Under the pieces are notes generated by a model. It was not told the origin of the DNA, did no database searches, and saw nothing but the letters and a program-made list of their open reading frames with translations. Shown here in pieces: positions 30,712 to 34,706 of a stretch of 34,706 bases of DNA. Made by a program: the position numbers and the translations under genes. Origin of the DNA: an uncultured Brevundimonas sp. (GTDB lineage: Bacteria > Pseudomonadota > Alphaproteobacteria > Caulobacterales > Caulobacteraceae); contig NZ_CALTWS010000002.1 in the NCBI RefSeq assembly GCF_943913055.1, positions 1 to 34,706 on the forward strand, given 5' to 3'. Position 1 is the first letter of the stretch. Each line of letters opens with the position of its first letter.

Positions 30712-31953
30712 TCAGGCCGGGATCGCGCGCGCAGAGGCCGAACGTGGCGAAGCGGCGGTGACGGGCTGCTCCGACTTCACCGCCTCGGCCCGTCTGCTGT
30801 TCCAGGTCGAGACGCACGGCACCTTGGCCGGATCGGCCCGGTCGGCATAGCGCCTTGCGATATCCGTCACCTCGTCCATCAGCCCCTGCGCCAGGGTGAT
30901 GGGTTTCAGCCCCAGATCACGGAACTGGTCATTGGCCACGACCAGCTCGTTCTCGTCCGCCTCCTGGCGCGGATTGGGGACATTGTGGACCTCCGCTCCG
31001 GTCATCCCAGCGATTATGGCCGCCAGGTCGCGGACCCGGCGGCTTTCGGTCATCTGGTTCAGGATCTTGACCCGATCGCCCGCCTTGGGCGGGTTCTTCA
31101 GCGCCAGTTCGACACAGCGCACCGTGTCCTGAATGTGGATGAAGGCGCGCGTCTGACCGCCCGATCCGTGCACCGTCAGCGGATGGCCGACCGCCGCCTG
31201 CATCAGGAAGCGGTTCAGCACCGTCCCATAATCGCCGTCATAGTCGAACCGGTTGATCAGCCGCTCGTCCTTGCGCGTCTCTTCGGTCTGGGTGCCCCAG
31301 ACAATGCCCTGGTGCAGGTCGGTGATCCGCACCCCGTCGTTCTTGGCATAGAACTGGAACAGCAAGGCGTCCTGGGTCTTGGTCATGTGATAGATCGACC
31401 CTGGGTTCGGCGGGAACAGGATCTCCTGCTCGGTCGGGCCGAAGTCGGTGTCCACCGTGACCTTCAGATAGCCCTCGGGGATCCGCAGGCCGGCGGTCGT
31501 ATAGCCATAGACCCCCATGGTCCCCAGGTGCGCCAGATGCACGTCGCGCCCGCTCTCGACGATGGCGGCCAGCAGGTGGTTGGTGGCGTTCAGATTGTTG
31601 TCGACGGTGTAAAGCTTGTGCCGCGCCGACTTCATCGAATAGGGGGCCGCGCGCTGCTCCGCGAAATGCACCACGCTGTCGGGGGCCCAGTCGCGGATCA
31701 GGGCGACCAGCCGGTCGAACTCCTGGCCGACGGTCATGTTGACGAAGTCGATGGTCCTGCCGCTGACCTCCTGCCAGGCCGCGATACGCTCGCCCATGGA
31801 CCGAATGGGCGTCAGGGACTGGACCTCCAGTTCGTTGTCGATGTTGCGGCGGCTCAGATTGTCGACGACGCAGACGTCCCAGCCCCGCGCCGACAGGTGC
31901 AGCGCCGTCGGCCAGCCGCAGAAGCCGTCACCACCCAGAACCAGTACGCGCAT
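30712..31953 (-). CDS. sqdB: UDP-sulfoquinovose synthase
   Basis: This 413-residue protein converts UDP-glucose and sulfite to UDP-sulfoquinovose, the head-group donor for the sulfolipid SQDG. Landmarks are LGGDGFCGWPTALHLS (7-20; NAD-binding loop), SMKSARHKLYTVDNNLNATN, HLGTMGVYGY (T145) and the Y-x3-K catalytic pair in IYHMTKTQD (Y188, K192), as in plant SQD1. The ATG at 31953 is the natural start. A C-terminal Ala/Ser/Arg tail of about 40 residues is extra. No sulfolipid transferase (SqdX) is in the window. Sulfolipid is reported for Brevundimonas, supporting the assignment. Confidence 0.9.
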   Translation of the reverse strand: MRVLVLGGDGFCGWPTALHLSARGWDVCVVDNLSRRNIDNELEVQSLTPIRSMGERIAAWQEVSGRTIDFVNMTVGQEFDRLVALIRDWAPDSVVHFAEQRAAPYSMKSARHKLYTVDNNLNATNHLLAAIVESGRDVHLAHLGTMGVYGYTTAGLRIPEGYLKVTVDTDFGPTEQEILFPPNPGSIYHMTKTQDALLFQFYAKNDGVRITDLHQGIVWGTQTEETRKDERLINRFDYDGDYGTVLNRFLMQAAVGHPLTVHGSGGQTRAFIHIQDTVRCVELALKNPPKAGDRVKILNQMTESRRVRDLAAIIAGMTGAEVHNVPNPRQEADENELVVANDQFRDLGLKPITLAQGLMDEVTDIARRYADRADPAKVPCVSTWNSRRAEAVKSEQPVTAASPRSASARAIPA

Positions 31954-32020
31954 CGCAAACCCTTCAAATAGACCCTGCCGTCTCGTTAGCCGAAGGGGAC
32001 CGAGCGCGCAAAGCGTGGCC

Positions 32021-32557
32021 CTAACGCCCCCGCGCCCGCCATTGATCCCGGCTCTGGCCCCAGATATCGACGCGCGCCGTCTCGAACGGGGCGGGCAGGG
32101 TGCCGGGGCCCCGGTTGGCGGAGCCCAGACGTTCGGCCAGTTTCTGCGACGGCGCATTGTCCGGATCGATGCAGTGAATGACCTCGGTCCAGCCCAGGAC
32201 GTCGAAGGCATAGTCGATGCTGGCGACCGCCGCCTCCATCGCATAGCCCTTGCCGTGGGCATCGGGATGCAGGCTCCAGCCCACCTCCGTGCCGGGCCAG
32301 CCCAGCGGCTGCCACGGCCCGATCCGGCCCAGCCACAGCCCCGTCTGGCGCTCGATCACGGAGAACATGGCCACGCCGGTCAGGCTCCAGGCCCCGGCCA
32401 TCGACATCATGGCCCGCCAGGTCGCAGGCGGTGCCTGCACCCCGCCGATGAAGCGCGCCGTCTCCGGATCGGCCATCAGCTCGGCCCAGCGCGGGAAGTC
32501 CTCCAGCTCCGTCGGACGCAGGGTCAGGCGTTCGGTTTCAAGGATGGGTCCGGTCAT
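32021..32557 (-). CDS. GNAT family N-acetyltransferase (RimJ/RimL type)
   Basis: This 178-residue protein matches the RimJ/RimL-like Acetyltransf_3 group: ILETERLTLRPTELEDFPRWAELMADPETARFIGG at the start, then EVGWSLHPDAHGKGYAMEA, where HGKGYAMEA binds acetyl-CoA, and NAPSQKLAERLG near the end. These enzymes transfer acetyl to N-termini or small amines; the substrate is unknown. The ATG at 32557 overlaps the stop of the RNA phosphodiesterase gene (4 bp). Confidence 0.88.
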   Translation of the reverse strand: MTGPILETERLTLRPTELEDFPRWAELMADPETARFIGGVQAPPATWRAMMSMAGAWSLTGVAMFSVIERQTGLWLGRIGPWQPLGWPGTEVGWSLHPDAHGKGYAMEAAVASIDYAFDVLGWTEVIHCIDPDNAPSQKLAERLGSANRGPGTLPAPFETARVDIWGQSRDQWRARGR

Positions 32558-33093
32558 AGGCGGTACACCTGCTCCAGCTGGTAGAGACTGCCGTCGCTCT
32601 TCAGCGTGCTGGAATAAAGCCCGAAGCGCTCGATGCGGATCGGCGGCGAATGCAGCAGATTGTTCTGGGCCACCCAGGCCCCTAGCCGGGCCGGATCGGT
32701 CTGGCTGTTCAGATAGGCCAGGGTGACGTGCGGGTGATAGGTCCGCTTCTCCATCTTTACCCCCGCACGCTCGGCCGCCGCCTTGCAGCGCCCGGCCAGC
32801 ACGCCCAGCCGCTCGTTCGGCGCGACCCCGGCCCACAGGGTGTGGCTGCGGTGCCCCTCGCCGAACGAACCGACGCCGGTCAGTTCGATCTCGAACGGCC
32901 CGGTGCCTTGGGCCCGCTCCAGTTCCAGCGCCAGGTCGTCAGCCCGGCGCTCGTCGATCTCGCCATGGAAGGCCAGGGTGACGTGCAGCTGTTCGGCCGT
33001 GCGCCAGCGTGCGCCGGGCAGGCCGGTCTGGCGGGCGGCCAGGCTTGCGGCCACATCCTCGGGGATCGACAGGGCGGTGAACAGGCAGATCAT
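32554..33093 (-). CDS. thpR: RNA 2',3'-cyclic phosphodiesterase
   Basis: The ATG at 33093 gives 179 residues starting MICLFTALSIPEDV; a longer frame upstream adds nonconserved sequence. The two HxT motifs of the 2H phosphoesterase family are present: HVTLAFHG and HVTLAYLN. The enzyme hydrolyses RNA 2',3'-cyclic phosphates and was earlier called 2'-5' RNA ligase. GPFEIELTGVGSFGEGHRSHTLWAGV is typical. It overlaps the GNAT gene and is divergent from the Bax-inhibitor gene. Confidence 0.92.
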   Translation of the reverse strand: MICLFTALSIPEDVAASLAARQTGLPGARWRTAEQLHVTLAFHGEIDERRADDLALELERAQGTGPFEIELTGVGSFGEGHRSHTLWAGVAPNERLGVLAGRCKAAAERAGVKMEKRTYHPHVTLAYLNSQTDPARLGAWVAQNNLLHSPPIRIERFGLYSSTLKSDGSLYQLEQVYRL

Positions 33094-33219
33094 GCGACCG
33101 TTCGTAGCGGGATGCAGCCTTCGGCCCAAGTCCGGTTTTCCTTGCGGAAGGGCCGGTCGCGCCCGATATTGTTGCAAAGGTCGGGGTTCGCCCGACCGGA
33201 TTTGGAGGACGATCTCGCG

Positions 33220-33975
33220 ATGAGCGATTTCAGAAACGGCTATTCCGCCCCCGTTACCGCCGACATGTCGGTCGACGCGGGCCTGCGCAGCTTCATGCTG
33301 GGCGTCTACAACAAGGTGGCTCTGGGCCTGCTGGTCTCCGCCGTGCTGGCCTATGTCACCGGCTCGGTCCCGGCCGTGCGCGACCTGCTGTTCGCCACCC
33401 AGGTCTTCCCCGACGGCGTGACCCGCCTGACCGGCTTCACCCTCCTGGGCATGATCGTGGCCTTCTCGCCGCTGGTCGTCCTGCTGGGCTCCAACTTCGT
33501 CATGAAGAACCCCACGGCCGCCGGCGCGGGTGGCCTGTACTGGCTGGTCGTGGCCCTGATCGGCGCGTCCATGGGTACCGTTGTGCTCGTCTACACCGGC
33601 GCTTCGGTCGTACAGACTTTCCTGATCACCGCCGCCGCCTTCGGCGCGCTGAGCCTGTTCGGATATACGACGAAGAAGGATCTGACGGGTTTCGGCAGCT
33701 TCCTGATCATGGGCGTCATCGGCCTGATCATCGCCTCGGTGGTCAACATCTTCCTGAACAGCGGCCCGCTTTCGCTGATAATCAGCGTCGTCGGCGTGCT
33801 GATCTTCGCCGGCCTGACCGCCTATGACACCCAGCGGCTGAAGATGACCTACTATGCCTTGGGCGGCGACCGGAACGCCATGGGCGTGGCCACCAGCTAC
33901 GGCGCACTGAGCCTGTACATCAACTTCATCAACATGTTCCAGTTTCTGCTGGCGCTGTTCGGTGGGCGTAGGTGA
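33220..33975 (+). CDS. Bax inhibitor-1 / YccA family membrane protein
   Basis: The ATG at 33220 follows a GGAGG and gives 251 residues. About seven membrane helices are present, and the family marks are MSVDAGLRSFMLGVYNKVALGLLVSA, GGLYWLVVALIGASMG, FGYTTKKDLTGFGSFLIMGVIGLIIA, and the AYDTQRLK acidic motif. BI-1/YccA proteins include calcium leak channels and FtsH modulators; the role here is not shown. The 3' side holds two dispersed repeats and a strong terminator. Confidence 0.93.
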   Translation: MSDFRNGYSAPVTADMSVDAGLRSFMLGVYNKVALGLLVSAVLAYVTGSVPAVRDLLFATQVFPDGVTRLTGFTLLGMIVAFSPLVVLLGSNFVMKNPTAAGAGGLYWLVVALIGASMGTVVLVYTGASVVQTFLITAAAFGALSLFGYTTKKDLTGFGSFLIMGVIGLIIASVVNIFLNSGPLSLIISVVGVLIFAGLTAYDTQRLKMTYYALGGDRNAMGVATSYGALSLYINFINMFQFLLALFGGRR

Positions 33976-33982
33976 TCCTGGG

Positions 33983-34022
33983 GCGCTAACACTCGCGACG
34001 CGGTCGCTCGCTGCTTGAGCGC
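33983..34022 (+). repeat. dispersed palindromic element, copy 7
   Basis: GCGCTAACACTCGCGAC, then CGCGG, then TCGCTCGCTGCTTGAGCGC. The outer stem GCGCT/AGCGC is 5 bp. It is nearly identical to copy 6 after gcrA, differing mainly at one base of the left box (CTAACA). It begins 7 bp after the Bax-inhibitor stop. Confidence 0.8.
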
Positions 34023-34031
34023 GAGGGCTCT

Positions 34032-34061
34032 GGCCTCAAGTAGCGCGAAGCGCGGTAGACC
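34032..34061 (-). repeat. dispersed palindromic element, copy 8
   Basis: On the minus strand GGTCTACCGCGCTTCGCG then CTACTTGAGGCC. It is closest to copy 1 in the rpsO leader (same CGCGCTTCGCG core). The outer arms GGTCT/AGGCC pair with one G-T. It is opposite in orientation to copy 7, 10 bp away. Confidence 0.72.
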
Positions 34062-34072
34062 AAAAGAATGAG

Positions 34073-34106
34073 GGGCCCCGGCGGAAACGTCGGGGCCCTT
34101 TTTTTT
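34073..34106 (+). terminator. intrinsic terminator after the Bax-inhibitor gene
   Basis: The stem GGGCCCCGGCG (34073-34083) pairs with CGTCGGGGCCC (34088-34098) with one G-T pair and a GAAA loop, followed by eight Ts. This is a strong rho-independent terminator. The T run overlaps the stop codon of the convergent DUF2794 gene. Confidence 0.92.
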
Positions 34107-34437
34107 ATTCCACGACCCGAAACCTCCGACTGTCGAACACCCGCAGCACCTGCGGCAGCTCGCGTCCCCGGCGCAGGACGATGCCACCCTCGCCAATCAC
34201 GGCCCACTGCCCCTGTTTCAGACGCAGGGCCGGGCGCTTCTCGATCCGGTAAAGCGGTGCGTCGCCCGAGCGGCGGAAGACGGCGAACTCCGCCACCTCC
34301 CGGTGCCCAATCATCGCATAATCGCGCCACTCGCCCGCCGCGACCATCCTTCCATACACCCTCAGGATCAGGGCCAGTTCGGTGCGGTCGAAGAACACCG
34401 GGCCGGGTTGTGACTGAAGGTCGGCGACATCGTTCAT
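34105..34437 (-). CDS. DUF2794 family protein
   Basis: This 110-residue protein from the ATG at 34437 matches DUF2794: FDRTELALILRVYGRMVAAGEWRDYAMIGHREVAEFAVFRRSGDAPLYRIEKRPALRLKQGQWAVIG. The family occurs in Alphaproteobacteria and has no known function. A longer in-frame start (34545) is less conserved. It converges on the Bax-inhibitor gene across the terminator at 34073-34106. Confidence 0.88.
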   Translation of the reverse strand: MNDVADLQSQPGPVFFDRTELALILRVYGRMVAAGEWRDYAMIGHREVAEFAVFRRSGDAPLYRIEKRPALRLKQGQWAVIGEGGIVLRRGRELPQVLRVFDSRRFRVVE

Positions 34438-34706
34438 GCCACGAAGATTAGGCTGCATCCGGCCAAATGCCAGTATCCGTCGCCCGACGAACGTCGCTTC
34501 GTGAATAAAAGCGCCCGAACACGAAATCGCCGCCATTCGGCCCATCGCCTGCCGTCATGGAGGGTGAAATCTGTCTCATCGGCTCGCCAGAGTCCGGAGC
34601 GGTCCCGGAACCTGAACAGCCCCCCCAGCCCCCCTGGATTTCTCCACGATGGGCTCCGGCGGGCCGATGCTTCCTCCAAAGCAGAGACGCCCGCCCAGCC
34701 ACCTTC
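34438..34706. other. right-edge region with no firm gene
   Basis: This 269-bp stretch upstream of the DUF2794 gene contains overlapping minus-strand frames (34434-34679, 34448-34702) and a short plus-strand frame, none with family similarity I recognise or a good ribosome-binding site. It probably includes the DUF2794 promoter. Confidence 0.5.

Noticed and set aside
31984..32027. Ninth repeat copy (CGTTAG...CTAACG) upstream of sqdB
   Set aside because: Only a 6-bp inverted repeat with no TGCTTGAG box; probably coincidence.
34434..34702. Two overlapping minus-strand frames at the right edge
   Set aside because: No recognisable domain, no ribosome-binding site and mutual overlap; the edge also prevents judging upstream context.

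Overview
This window is a high-GC chromosome segment from an alphaproteobacterium of the order Caulobacterales. Brevundimonas is the most likely genus, by inference. The evidence is a GcrA cell-cycle regulator with CcrM-type GANTC sites upstream, a Caulobacter-style pilA-cpaABCDEF-tadBC Flp pilus locus, a fused two-domain alphaproteobacterial dCTP deaminase, a DUF2794 gene and a sulfolipid gene (sqdB; sulfolipids are reported for Brevundimonas). Almost everything looks like ordinary chromosome. I saw no phage, plasmid, insertion sequence, CRISPR array, tRNA or rRNA.

Layout. (1) 1-2824, minus strand: the translation/RNA-decay cluster rbfA - small lipoprotein - truB - rpsO - pnp (pnp cut by the left edge). 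infB, usually just upstream of rbfA, is absent. (2) 2888-7525: two coupled envelope genes, a secreted M28 peptidase, an ABC-2 permease, and a divergent secreted M20 amidohydrolase. (3) 7622-12397: a very small membrane protein that begins with GTG, dapE, a cupin/MFS pair, a fused dCTP deaminase and apaG. (4) 12398-13454: a repeat-rich intergenic block, then gcrA and its regulatory region. (5) 13455-15602: a 2Fe-2S ferredoxin-like protein, a second MFS transporter and an SRPBCC protein. (6) 15603-26675: the Tad/Flp pilus locus. pilA, cpaA-F, tadB and tadC lie on the minus strand; a stand-alone secretin-N-like protein and two TadE-type pseudopilins lie divergently. A strong terminator follows pilA and a 32-bp tandem array marks the 3' end of tadC. 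(7) 26651-34437: pabB with a tyrosine phosphatase, a winged-helix regulator with a membrane protein, a YeeZ-like epimerase with sqdB, a GNAT acetyltransferase with an RNA cyclic phosphodiesterase, a Bax-inhibitor-1 protein and a DUF2794 protein.

How the parts connect. gcrA and pilus genes are cell-cycle controlled in Caulobacter, and GANTC or CtrA-like sites can be seen upstream of gcrA and pilA here. The pilus locus is nearly complete: pilin, prepilin peptidase, secretin, lipoprotein, ATPase, localisation factor, two inner-membrane platform proteins and minor pilins.

The most unusual signal is a dispersed 30-41 bp palindromic element with two conserved asymmetric boxes, CTAaCG and TGCTTGAG, enclosed by outer stems whose sequence changes between copies while pairing is kept. 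I count eight copies: one in the rpsO leader, four around the 3' side of gcrA, two after the Bax-inhibitor gene, and one apparently inserted in frame inside dapE, where it encodes an extra protein segment.
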